A DNA stretch of 64,000 nt from DATLLJ01 sp035537875 (GTDB lineage: Bacteria > Acidobacteriota > Vicinamibacteria > Vicinamibacterales > CAVVIG01): positions 1 through 64,000 of the forward strand of contig DATLLJ010000085.1 in assembly GCA_035537875.1 (NCBI GenBank). Direction: 5' to 3'. The position numbers and the translations under genes are program-made. Below the pieces are notes generated by a model, which saw only the letters and a program-made list of their open reading frames with translations, had not been told where the DNA came from and made no database searches. Position 1 is the first letter of the stretch. Each line of letters starts with the position of its first letter. Positions 25,645-33,779 of the stretch are shown here, in pieces.

Positions 25645-26906
25645 AGCGGATCGACCTCGCGACGCTCAAGGACATGAGCGTCGGGGCCCTGACGAAGGTG
25701 GCCAAGCAGCTCGACGTGCCGGGGGCCACCGGCATGCGCAAGCAGGAACTCATCTTCGAGATCCTGAAGGCGCGAGCCGAGAAGAGCGGCCTGATCTTTT
25801 CAGAAGGGGTCCTCGAGGTGCTGCCAGACGGGTTCGGCTTCCTCCGCGCGCCGGATTACAACTACCTGCCGGGACCCGACGATATCTACGTCTCCCCTTC
25901 CCAGATCCGGAAATTCGATCTCCACACCGGCGACACCGTGTCGGGACAGATTCGGCCTCCGAAGGACGGGGAGCGGTATTTCGCGCTGATCAAAGTCGAA
26001 GCGGTCAACTTCGAGCCTCCGGAGCGGGCGCGCGAGAAGGTGTTCTTCGAGAACCTCACCCCTCTCTATCCGCAGCAGAAAATCTCGCTCGAGACCGACG
26101 CCGAGAATCTCTCGGCGCGGGTGCTCGACATGATGGTCCCGATCGGAAAGGGTCAGCGTGGCCTCATCGTCGCGCCGCCCCGCACCGGGAAGACGATGCT
26201 GCTGCAGAACATCGCGAACAGCATCACCCACAACCACCCGGAGGTCTACCTGATCGTGCTGCTGATCGACGAGCGGCCGGAAGAGGTGACCGACATGCAG
26301 CGGTCGGTTCGGGGGGAGGTCATCTCCTCGACGTTCGACGAGCCGGCGCAGCGCCACGTGCAGGTCGCCGAGATGGTCATCGAGAAGGCGAAGCGGCTCG
26401 TGGAGCACAAGAAAGACGTCGTGATCCTCCTCGACTCGATCACGCGACTGGCCCGCGCCTACAACACCATCGTGCCCCCGTCCGGCAAGGTGCTCTCTGG
26501 CGGCGTCGACAGCAACGCCCTGCAGCGACCGAAGCGATTCTTCGGAGCCGCACGCAACATCGAAGAGGGCGGCTCGCTGACGATCATCTCGACGGCATTG
26601 GTGGATACGGGCTCGCGAATGGACGAGGTCATCTTCGAAGAGTTCAAAGGCACCGGCAACCTCGAAATCCACCTCGATCGCAAGCTGACGGACCGCCGCG
26701 TGTTTCCCTCGATCGACATCACGAAGAGCGGGACACGTAAGGAGGAGCTGCTCATCCCGAAGGACGATCTCAACCGCGTGTGGGTCCTGCGTAAGGTGCT
26801 CACGCCGCTGTCGCCCGTCGAGGCCATGGAGCTCCTGTTGTCCAAGATGTCGAAGACCAAGACCAATCAGGATTTTCTCGCGTCGATGAGCAACGGCAGG
26901 GGCTAA
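25518..26906 (+). CDS. rho: Transcription termination factor Rho
   Basis: 462 residues forming the hexameric RNA-dependent ATPase that ends transcription. A Gln/Pro-rich N-terminal extension (about residues 1-38) precedes the Rho_N helices (LATLKDMSVGALTKVAKQL) and the cold-shock-like RNA-binding domain (GFGFLRAPDYNYLPGPDDIY). Walker A is IVAPPRTGKTMLL and Walker B DVVILLDSITRLARAYN; the Q-loop and R-loop regions are present. The GTG start at 25518 lies inside engB. A shorter start is possible at ATG 25674 (MSVGALTK), but it would remove the first Rho_N helix, so the long form is favoured. Confidence 0.95.
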   Translation: MDTDRHAGEPTQQQPQPAQPQGQPAAGAQPGKGNGAAAPEKIERIDLATLKDMSVGALTKVAKQLDVPGATGMRKQELIFEILKARAEKSGLIFSEGVLEVLPDGFGFLRAPDYNYLPGPDDIYVSPSQIRKFDLHTGDTVSGQIRPPKDGERYFALIKVEAVNFEPPERAREKVFFENLTPLYPQQKISLETDAENLSARVLDMMVPIGKGQRGLIVAPPRTGKTMLLQNIANSITHNHPEVYLIVLLIDERPEEVTDMQRSVRGEVISSTFDEPAQRHVQVAEMVIEKAKRLVEHKKDVVILLDSITRLARAYNTIVPPSGKVLSGGVDSNALQRPKRFFGAARNIEEGGSLTIISTALVDTGSRMDEVIFEEFKGTGNLEIHLDRKLTDRRVFPSIDITKSGTRKEELLIPKDDLNRVWVLRKVLTPLSPVEAMELLLSKMSKTKTNQDFLASMSNGRG

Positions 26907-26993
26907 CCGCGGTCCGGCCTTCGTTCGCAGCGCCATTATCCATGCGGTGAAGTCGACGCCCGTGAGCGGACGGCATGTCGTTTCGCGCCGTGG

Positions 26994-27012
26994 TGTTATA
27001 CTAAACGTTTAG
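26994..27012 (+). promoter_or_regulatory. Extended -10 promoter and palindrome upstream of rpmE
   Basis: TGTTATACT (26994-27002) is an extended -10 element; no good -35 is evident. It runs directly into a perfect 12-bp palindrome CTAAACGTTTAG (27001-27012) covering the expected start of transcription, a position suited to an operator. A GAAGGAG ribosome-binding site follows before GTG 27035. Confidence 0.5.
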
Positions 27013-27034
27013 ACATCGCTCGAAGGAGTTCGCT

Positions 27035-27298
27035 GTGAAAGAGGGGATCCATCCCAAGTATCACGAGGTCGAGGCACGGTGCGCCTGCGGAGCGACCTGG
27101 AAGACCCGGTCCACGAAGCCCGAGCTGCACCTCGAGATCTGCTCCAACTGTCACCCGTTCTTCACGGGCCGACAGAAGCTGATCGATACCGAGGGTCGAG
27201 TGGAACGGTTTACGAAGAAGTTCGGCGCACAGACATCTGAGAGCCGGAAGAAGGCCGCCAAGGCCGCCAAGAAGGAAGCGACGGCTGCCGCCAGGTGA
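27035..27298 (+). CDS. rpmE: 50S ribosomal protein L31, zinc-binding type
   Basis: 87 residues. The N-terminal two thirds match L31 (MKEGIHPKYHEVEARCACG, LHLEICSNCHPFFTGRQKL, GRVERFTKKF). All four zinc-binding Cys are present (Cys16, Cys18, and the ICSNC pair), so this is the C+ form. A Lys/Ala-rich basic tail of ~20 residues follows. The start is GTG 27035 with GAAGGAG upstream. It is a separate unit after rho and has its own promoter-like sequence. Confidence 0.95.
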   Translation: MKEGIHPKYHEVEARCACGATWKTRSTKPELHLEICSNCHPFFTGRQKLIDTEGRVERFTKKFGAQTSESRKKAAKAAKKEATAAAR

Positions 27299-27304
27299 CG
27301 TCGG

Positions 27305-27347
27305 TCAGGTCTCGACTCTCGAATCGAAATTGAGACGCGAGACCTGA
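27305..27347. repeat. Inverted repeat between rpmE and mrfB-like gene
   Basis: TCAGGTCTCG (27305-27314) is perfectly complementary to CGAGACCTGA (27338-27347), with a further partly paired interior (CTCTC/GAGAC). It lies 7 bp past the rpmE stop and contains the stop and last ~14 codons of the opposite-strand exonuclease gene. It could end transcription from both sides, but neither strand has a clear T-run. Confidence 0.6.
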
Positions 27348-28633
27348 GAGTTCCCCAGTTTCCTTTCGATCCTTCCCAATCGATGCCGAACGGCCCGGGT
27401 CCAGGCCGAGGCCGGCTGGTGTGGTGTCCGAGGTGACGACCCCAGACTTGCCAAGGCGAATGCCTTCGCCGTAGCGAGATCGCGGACCCGATGTTCGTGG
27501 TGAACGGCGAGCGCCTGATTGGCCTCCCTGGCAAAATGCGGCGGACACGACGGGGTGGCGAGCAGCTCCTGCCAGAAGGCCGCGGCATCATCCCATCGAC
27601 GCGCACGGCGACACAGCAGCGCCAGAGCTCTGGCGGCGTCGCGTCTCACCAACGCGGACCCGGCGGCGAATGCGAGCTCGTAGGCCTCCTCCGCCCGCAG
27701 CGTGAGCCCGCACCGCGCATACAGTCGTCCCAGCGCCAGCGCCTCGCCAGCATCGCGAGCGGTTGCGGGACCACCTCTCACCAGATCGAGGAGCCGCGAC
27801 GTCAACCCGGCCAGCGACAACAGATCGAGCCGGTTGTGCCAGAGGATCTCAGCCAGAGGTCCAGCGTCACCCGTGTGAACGAATTCGAAATACCGGGCCG
27901 GAATGTCAGGGCCTGGAACATCACCGGAGCGTCGGGCCCCCAGCACCTGGGTCTCCAGGACCGCCAGAGAACAGCCAGACCCGGTGCTGTCTCCCCAGAA
28001 GCGGCGAGCCGAGTGGAGCACGTCCAGGTGCGGCAGCCTACAGAGCCCCCATGGGAGTCGATGAAATAGATGGCGCGTCTCGATGAGCGGCGCGTCAAAC
28101 GACTTGCCGTTGAAGCTGACGAGGACTCCGGCTCGCGCCAACTCGTGGCCAACCATCATCAGCAGCTCACGTTCATCGGCGTGCCGAAGGAGCACGAATT
28201 GACGCGTCACGAACGCGCCATCGTCGGCGAACCAGCCACAGCCGACGAGAAACGCCAGTGTGCCGGCGCCCCCGCTCAGACCGGTCGTTTCAAGATCGAA
28301 GAACACCATGGGTGGTTGAATCGCACCCGCGGAGTCGGTGAGCTCCAGGATCAGCGCTGCCTGCGAAAAGGCGGCCGTCAACCTCGTCCCAAGCGCCTCG
28401 ACTCTGTCATGGCCGTGCTGCGCCGTCGGCTCAAAGCGGCGGTCTACGACAAAGCAGCTCAGCCCATCCCGGCGGCACCACTCCCCACCGAGAATCTCTT
28501 CGGCCGGCGCGCCGAGCCGGTGGGCGCCGGACTGAACGGCATCCTCACGTGCAGGCTTCGTGTCTGGTGATCGCCGAACCGACGATCCTCCGACGATGGA
28601 CCGCAGACGAGCGCTCAGACTCGTGGAATCCAT
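27305..28633 (-). CDS. mrfB: DEDD-type RNase H-like exonuclease with TPR-like tail (YprB/MrfB-like)
   Basis: 442 residues. The central domain is an RNase H-like exonuclease (YprB type) with acidic residues in MVFFDLETTGLSGGAGT, VSFNGKSFDAPLIETR, LPHLDVLHSAR and LWHNRLDLLSLAGL. The C-terminal ~150 residues are Ala/Arg/Leu-rich helical repeats resembling TPRs (ALGRLYARCGLTLRAEEAY). In Bacillus subtilis YprB (MrfB) pairs with helicase YprA (MrfA) in repair of mitomycin C damage. Here the ATG at 28633 follows the helicase stop by one base, so the two are co-translated. The last ~14 residues are encoded by the inverted repeat near rpmE. Confidence 0.8.
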   Translation of the reverse strand: MDSTSLSARLRSIVGGSSVRRSPDTKPAREDAVQSGAHRLGAPAEEILGGEWCRRDGLSCFVVDRRFEPTAQHGHDRVEALGTRLTAAFSQAALILELTDSAGAIQPPMVFFDLETTGLSGGAGTLAFLVGCGWFADDGAFVTRQFVLLRHADERELLMMVGHELARAGVLVSFNGKSFDAPLIETRHLFHRLPWGLCRLPHLDVLHSARRFWGDSTGSGCSLAVLETQVLGARRSGDVPGPDIPARYFEFVHTGDAGPLAEILWHNRLDLLSLAGLTSRLLDLVRGGPATARDAGEALALGRLYARCGLTLRAEEAYELAFAAGSALVRRDAARALALLCRRARRWDDAAAFWQELLATPSCPPHFAREANQALAVHHEHRVRDLATAKAFALASLGSSPRTPHQPASAWTRAVRHRLGRIERKLGNSQVSRLNFDSRVET

Positions 28634-28634
28634 G

Positions 28635-31130
28635 TCAGCCTTCGAAGGCCGCAGCCAGCAGCCGATCCAGAATCGCCAGGGCCGCCGCCTTCGCCAGAGG
28701 CCCCGTATTCCCAACCGGCCCGACGCATCCGGGACAACCGTTCTCGCACTGGCACTCGGCGATCAGCTCTCTCGTCTTCTCGAGAAGCTCGCGACGCATG
28801 CGGAACAACGGCTCGCTGAAACCGATGCCGCCCGGATAATTGTCGTACACGAAGATCCGTCCGGAGAAGCCACCGTCGCTCCCATTCATCGAGTCCATGG
28901 GCGACGCACCAGAGGATTCTCTGGGGCTCCTTTCGGTGTCGATCGAAATGCCGATATCGTGTCGATCGCACATCAGCAGCAGCTGCGCCACCTGCTGCAT
29001 CGCAAACGCCAGGCCGACCACACCGTCACGACGGTCATCAAGCGCGAAGGGCAGCGTCGTCATCAACGGTGAAGGGACGGTCAGCCAGCACGAGGTGGTG
29101 TGCATCTGCTGCTCGGGCAGGTCAAGCTCCCCGGAACCGACGTTTTCATTCGTATAGAACTTGATCTTCTTGAAGCCGACCACCCTGGTCACGACGTGGA
29201 CTTCGCCGTGCGCAAAAAAGGGCTCGTGCCCCGTGTTCGGCACCGCCGCTTCGGCAAAGGTCTCGAGAATCGACACCCGCGTATACGTGATCGCATCGGT
29301 GTAGTAGTCGCAGTCGATCGCGCGAACGAAAGCTTTGCGACCGTCGAAGTCGAGCCGCTCAACCTGGTAAAGCGTGCCTTCGACGATGTAGATCGCCTTG
29401 GGGTGTAACGTGGCGGTTCCGCTGTTGAAATCGGTTTCACCAATCACCCGCGCCTGATCTGACTCGTCGATGACCACGAAGTTGTCCGAAGAGACCGAGC
29501 GAAGGCTGACGGCGTTCGCGGGATACGACTCGCTGGTCCACGTCCATACCGCGTCGATTCCTTCCTCCGCTGGCCCATCTCCACTCCGGGGTGACGCGTT
29601 GCCGTCGGCCCGATGCAGGATGCCCTGCTCCGCCAGAATGTCGAGGATGGCATGCAGGTCGTGCGCCCCGAAGGCCTCCGAACCGTCAAAAGGCAGCTCG
29701 AACGCCGCACACTTGACGTGATCGACGAGGATGTGCAGATTGTCGGGATCGATGAGCGCATGTTCGGGCGAGCGCTCGAAGAAGTAGGACGGGTTGCGGA
29801 TGATGAACTGATCGAGCGGAGCGCTCGTCGCCACCAGCACGGCGGCCGACTTGCCCGCCCGACGGCCTGCCCGTCCTGCCCTCTGCCACGTCGCCGCGAC
29901 GGTCCCCGGATAGCCTGCCATCACGGCTACATCGAGGGCTCCGATGTCGATGCCCAGCTCGAGCGCATTGGTCGACACGACGGCACGAACGCTGCCTTCG
30001 CGCAGCCCCTTCTCGATCTCGCGTCGCCGCAGGGGCAAGTACCCGCCGCGATAGCCGCGAATACGCTCGGCCCCCCCAGGAAGGTCCTCGAAATCATCCT
30101 TGAGATACGTGGTCAGGATCTCGGTCGCCAGACGGCTTTGCGCAAAGACGATCAGCTGCAAGTTCCGCTGGAGAAACTCCGACGCGACACGCCGTGTCTC
30201 CGCCAGACAGGACCGGCGAATGCCGAGCTGAGAGTTCACGACGGGCGGGTTCACAAAGAAGAACAGCTTCTCGCCGCGAGGAGCGCCGCTCTGCTCCACG
30301 ACCTCGACGGGCTGCCCGGTCAGCCGCTCGGCAAGCTCACGAGGGTTTGCGATGGTCGCCGACGAACAAAGGAACAGGGGGCTCGAGCCGTAGTGCCGGC
30401 AAATCCGCTGCAGCCGCCTCAGCACGTTGCAGAAGTGACTGCCGAACACTCCTCGGTACGCATGGAGCTCGTCGATGACCACGTACCGCAGATTCTCGAA
30501 GAGCTTCGCCCAGCGTGGATGGTGCGGAAGGATGCCGGCATGGACCATGTCGGGGTTGCTGAGAACCAGCTGCGCGCGTGCCCTGATCGCGCGACGCGCA
30601 TCCTGCGGGGTATCGCCATCGTACGTAAAGACGCCGACGGCTTCACCCGAGGACGAGGAAATCGTCTCGACGAGGGCGTGGAGCTCGGCGAGCTGATCCT
30701 GGGCCAGCGCCTTGGTCGGAAAGAGATAGAGCGCGCGGCTCGACCGATCCTGCAGAACCGCATCCAGTACGGGGGCGTTGTAACACAGGGTCTTCCCGGA
30801 TGCCGTCGGCGTGGTGACGACGACATGTTTGCCGGCCAGAGCAAGCTCGATGGCGCGCGCCTGATGTGTGTAGAGCTGAGAAATCCCTCGAGCTCGAAGC
30901 GCGTTGACCAGACGAGAGTCGAGCGCTTCAGGAAACGGCGCGTGGTCGGCCGACACCGGGGGAAGGCGCCGCACGGCCGTGACCCGCAGGTCGGGTGTAT
31001 CCGTGCGGTGGATGGCGCGATCGGGAGCCAACCGGTCCAGGGCGGCGTCCAGGGCCCCGTCGCGTCCGCCATTCAAGAGTCCCGATCTTGTGGCAAGAGC
31101 GTCGGTTGCGGGTTTGGTCCATGCAGGCAT
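28635..31130 (-). CDS. mrfA: DEAD/DEAH-box helicase with DUF1998 zinc module (YprA/MrfA-like)
   Basis: An 831-residue SF2 helicase. Q-motif region ISQLYTHQARAIELAL, Walker A VTTPTASGKTLCY, Walker B YVVIDELHAYRG, motif III-like LCSSATIANP, and helicase C domain with VVSTNALELGIDIGALD and ATWQRAGRAGRRAG. The C-terminal DUF1998 domain ends with four Cys (CQCENGCPGCVG). This architecture matches MrfA/YprA, a 3'-5' helicase for mitomycin-type lesions in B. subtilis, and the exonuclease partner gene follows directly. A general DNA-repair role is supported; the specific lesion is inferred. It is transcribed divergently from the kinase gene at 31250. Confidence 0.88.
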   Translation of the reverse strand: MPAWTKPATDALATRSGLLNGGRDGALDAALDRLAPDRAIHRTDTPDLRVTAVRRLPPVSADHAPFPEALDSRLVNALRARGISQLYTHQARAIELALAGKHVVVTTPTASGKTLCYNAPVLDAVLQDRSSRALYLFPTKALAQDQLAELHALVETISSSSGEAVGVFTYDGDTPQDARRAIRARAQLVLSNPDMVHAGILPHHPRWAKLFENLRYVVIDELHAYRGVFGSHFCNVLRRLQRICRHYGSSPLFLCSSATIANPRELAERLTGQPVEVVEQSGAPRGEKLFFFVNPPVVNSQLGIRRSCLAETRRVASEFLQRNLQLIVFAQSRLATEILTTYLKDDFEDLPGGAERIRGYRGGYLPLRRREIEKGLREGSVRAVVSTNALELGIDIGALDVAVMAGYPGTVAATWQRAGRAGRRAGKSAAVLVATSAPLDQFIIRNPSYFFERSPEHALIDPDNLHILVDHVKCAAFELPFDGSEAFGAHDLHAILDILAEQGILHRADGNASPRSGDGPAEEGIDAVWTWTSESYPANAVSLRSVSSDNFVVIDESDQARVIGETDFNSGTATLHPKAIYIVEGTLYQVERLDFDGRKAFVRAIDCDYYTDAITYTRVSILETFAEAAVPNTGHEPFFAHGEVHVVTRVVGFKKIKFYTNENVGSGELDLPEQQMHTTSCWLTVPSPLMTTLPFALDDRRDGVVGLAFAMQQVAQLLLMCDRHDIGISIDTERSPRESSGASPMDSMNGSDGGFSGRIFVYDNYPGGIGFSEPLFRMRRELLEKTRELIAECQCENGCPGCVGPVGNTGPLAKAAALAILDRLLAAAFEG

Positions 31131-31249
31131 GGTCAGGGATGGTAGCAGGCGATCCGGGGGCGATCAAGAGGTGAAAGTCAGCCGGAAGACTGTCAGTTGC
31201 GGCATTGGCCCAACCGCTGGGCCCGAAACGGCCGCATAATCGCCCCCAC

Positions 31250-33031
31250 ATGTCGCTCGCCCCCGGCGCGCGTCTCGGCACGTTTCAAGTGGTCGAACTA
31301 CTGGGCGCTGGCGGAATGGGCGAGGTTTATCGCGCCCGCGACACCGAGCTCGGCCGCGACGTCGCGATCAAGATTCTCCCCGAGTTGTTTGCGGCCGATG
31401 CCGATCGCGTGGCGCGGTTTCAACGCGAAGCGCAGGTACTCGCCTCGCTGAACCATCCAAACATCGCCCACATCTACGGACTCGAGCGGATCGGCGACCG
31501 ACGCGCCCTCGTCCTGGAACTTGTCGAGGGACCCACGCTGGCCGATCGAATCTCGCGGGGAGCGATTCCACTCGACGAAGCGCTGCCGATTGCGCGCCAA
31601 ATCGCCGACGCGCTCGACGCCGCACATGAGCATGGGATCATCCATCGCGACTTGAAGCCGGCCAATATCAAGCTTCGAAGCGACGGCGTCGTCAAGGTGC
31701 TCGATTTCGGGCTGGCGAAAGCGATGGGTCCGGCTGCCGCCTTCGCCACCGACGAGGCTTCAGCGCCCAAGGAAGCCGGACACTACGTCCGGAACGATAA
31801 CGCATCGAACGACGTACGTGGTGTCCGACTTAAGGCGGACTTGTCGGACTCGCCGACCGTCACGTCGCCAGCGTTGATGACTGCCGGCGACGTGATTCTC
31901 GGCACCGCGGCGTACATGTCCCCCGAGCAGGCGCGCGGCAAGTCGCTCGACAAACGCACCGACATCTGGGCGTTCGGGTGCGTGCTCTACGAAATGCTCA
32001 TGGGGAGACGCGCGTTCGAGGGCCAAGAGGTCGCCGACGTGCTCGCTCTAATCCTCGAGCGGGGACCGGACTTCAGCGCCCTGCCCGCGAAGACCCCGTC
32101 AGCGACAAAACGATTGTTACGACGCTGTCTGGAGAAGGATCGCAGGCGCCGTTTATCGGATATCGCCGACGCCCGCCTCGAGATCGAGGAGGCGCTGACC
32201 ATGCCGTCAGCCGATGCCGCGAGCGCGGATGGCGCGGTCCAGCGCCATCCGCAAGTCGCATGGGTCGCTGCCGGGGCACTCCTCGTCGTCGGTATCGCGT
32301 TTGGCGCACTCGCGCTCCGGCAGAGAGCGTCCGAAACGACCGACCCGGCGGCAAAGGTCAGTTTCGACGTCGGACCCCCTTCTTTTGTGTCCCCACTTCA
32401 TTTGACAGTCTCGCCGGATGGCAGACACGTCAGCGCGATCGTTGCCTCCGAGAGGGGCAACGTCATCTGGCTCCGTCGCCTCGACAGCGTGGACGCACAG
32501 ACCGTTGACGGCAGCGAGGGCGCTGGCCTCCCGTTCTGGTCTCACGATAGCCGGTTCCTCGCGTTTTTCGCCGAAGGAAAACTGAAAAAAGTGGACATCG
32601 CCGGCGCGCCGCCGCAAACGGTGTGCGAAGTGGATGACGGCAGCGGCGGTACATGGAACCGCGAAGGCGTGATCGTCTTTGGAACCAATCAAGGCCCTCT
32701 GTTTCGCGTGTCGGCATCCGGCGGCATGCCGGCAGAGCTCACCCAACTCGACTGGCGGCGCGACGGCAAAAAGCTCTTTTTCATGACACGTTTCACCTCG
32801 GGCGTCCCTTCCGATGTCATGGCCGTCGACGTGGACACGTCGGACACGGGGGGATTCAGGGCTGGTGTCCCGCGGAAACTCTTTACCGTCGTGGCGTCCG
32901 CAGGCAACGCCCGCAACAACTGGGACGTCACGCCGGACGGCCAGCGGTTCCTTGTCGTCTCCGTCCCGTCGGCGACAGCGCCTCCGGTCACGATCGTCGT
33001 GAACTGGCTGCAGGGGCGGAATACTCGCTGA
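31250..33031 (+). CDS. Ser/Thr protein kinase with TolB-like propeller, internally rearranged
   Basis: 593 residues from ATG 31250. The N-terminal Hanks-type kinase has a Gly loop (LGAGGMGEVY), Lys41, HRD 132-134, DFG 152-154 and SPE 224-226. A membrane helix lies near residues 340-358, and the C-terminal part holds TolB/WD40-like strands (TVSPDGRHVSAIV, LPFWSHDSRFLAFF). Two anomalies stand out. About 26 residues between DFG and the activation-segment end (roughly 174-200) come from an inserted palindromic repeat. At residue ~501 the propeller jumps from LTQLD to WRRDGKKLFFM, where complete homologues have some 250 more residues. The kinase catalytic core looks intact, so it may still sign phosphorylation; the sensor domain probably does not fold normally. 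Confidence 0.85.
   Translation: MSLAPGARLGTFQVVELLGAGGMGEVYRARDTELGRDVAIKILPELFAADADRVARFQREAQVLASLNHPNIAHIYGLERIGDRRALVLELVEGPTLADRISRGAIPLDEALPIARQIADALDAAHEHGIIHRDLKPANIKLRSDGVVKVLDFGLAKAMGPAAAFATDEASAPKEAGHYVRNDNASNDVRGVRLKADLSDSPTVTSPALMTAGDVILGTAAYMSPEQARGKSLDKRTDIWAFGCVLYEMLMGRRAFEGQEVADVLALILERGPDFSALPAKTPSATKRLLRRCLEKDRRRRLSDIADARLEIEEALTMPSADAASADGAVQRHPQVAWVAAGALLVVGIAFGALALRQRASETTDPAAKVSFDVGPPSFVSPLHLTVSPDGRHVSAIVASERGNVIWLRRLDSVDAQTVDGSEGAGLPFWSHDSRFLAFFAEGKLKKVDIAGAPPQTVCEVDDGSGGTWNREGVIVFGTNQGPLFRVSASGGMPAELTQLDWRRDGKKLFFMTRFTSGVPSDVMAVDVDTSDTGGFRAGVPRKLFTVVASAGNARNNWDVTPDGQRFLVVSVPSATAPPVTIVVNWLQGRNTR
31773..31831. repeat. Palindromic 'VRLKAD' repeat inserted in the kinase gene
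   Basis: Left arm 31773-31791 (AAGCCGGACACTACGTCCG) and right arm 31813-31831 (CGTACGTGGTGTCCGACTT) are complementary at 16 of 19 positions around a 21-nt loop. It is translated in frame as ...GHYVRNDNASND and VRGVRLKADLSD. On the other strand the same DNA reads VRLKSDTTYVV, a peptide string I associate with dispersed repeats in Acidobacteria proteins. Confidence 0.65.
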
Positions 33032-33082
33032 CAACCTACGCCGGTCGTAATGCCGTTCGGAAATTCGCAGAACGGCTGGTAA

Positions 33083-33266
33083 CGGCCGGGAAACATGCTG
33101 ATCCGCGAACCTGGCGAGCGCCGCGACGCAGGCGGCAGGCGGGAAACCGCGAGCGGAAGGCCGAGTCCGGCGCAGGTCACAGACCTGCGCCTGCTATGCC
33201 CGCCTCGTGGAGCCCGTGGTTTCCCGCGGCGTCGAGCGGTTCGCGGATCAGCATGTTTCCCGGCCG
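33083..33266. repeat. 184-bp inverted-repeat element (MITE-like)
   Basis: The ends 33083-33111 and 33238-33266 are perfect inverted repeats of 29 bp (CGGCCGGGAAACATGCTGAT... and its complement), extended inward by an imperfect ~13-bp match. The centre holds a second hairpin, GGCGCAGGT-CACAG-ACCTGCGCC. No coding frame spans the element convincingly. It starts ~50 bp past the kinase stop. No clear target-site duplication is visible. It could be a non-autonomous mobile element or a structured transcript. Confidence 0.7.
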
Positions 33267-33429
33267 GTTCTGTGTCGATGGAATTTCCCGAGAGGCCTTG
33301 GGGCGAAATCGACTTGTAGAGTCGAGTGGATGGTCGGCGCCCGTCGGATCGAACGATGGAGAACTTCGTCGCGGGCGTCATGCCGCTGACCCGGCTGGCG
33401 TGTCTCGACTGTGAGGAATTGTTCCCGAA

Positions 33430-33455
33430 CGGTCGAGGATTTCGGTCGAGGATTT
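33430..33455. repeat. 13-bp perfect tandem duplication
   Basis: GGTCGAGGATTTC occurs twice back to back (33430-33442, 33443-33455), ~75 bp before the ribosome-binding site of the next short frame. No known function. The rest of 33267-33520 holds nothing else I can name. Confidence 0.6.
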
Positions 33456-33527
33456 CGTTGACCGTCCGAACAACGACTGTTACTCTGTCGATCCGCAGCC
33501 GATAGGTTGTGATAAGGAGGCGAGAAG

Positions 33528-33779
33528 ATGGATGCACACGAGCCGCAGAAGCGGCGCCGAGGGTTTTTCCTTCATTCCGAAACGGGCGAGCCTGACACCG
33601 GCGAACACGAGACTGCCGAGGGCCTCGCCACCCGCACCCGCCTTACCCGTTCCGCAGCTCCCCGACAGTCTTCCAGCGCCCGACGAAGCCGCACAGCAAC
33701 CGGCATCGAAGACGGCCGGCCGCAGATCAGATCAGGGAGCGCGACTGGCAGCCGTCAACGGGCACACTTGCCCCGCTGA
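33528..33779 (+). CDS. Hypothetical short or decayed gene with strong ribosome-binding site
   Basis: An excellent AAGGAGG lies 7 bases before ATG 33528. The first ~32 residues (MDAHEPQKRRRGFFLH..., ...EPDTGEHETAEG) look like a real charged N-terminus. After that the frame becomes a low-complexity Arg/Ser/Thr string. A neighbouring frame gives a more natural Pro-rich sequence (PALPVPQLPDSLPAPDEAAQ), which suggests a frameshift near 33620. The end overlaps the 3' end of the opposite-strand SDR gene by ~50 bp. Probably the start of a truncated gene; family unknown. Confidence 0.3.
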   Translation: MDAHEPQKRRRGFFLHSETGEPDTGEHETAEGLATRTRLTRSAAPRQSSSARRSRTATGIEDGRPQIRSGSATGSRQRAHLPR

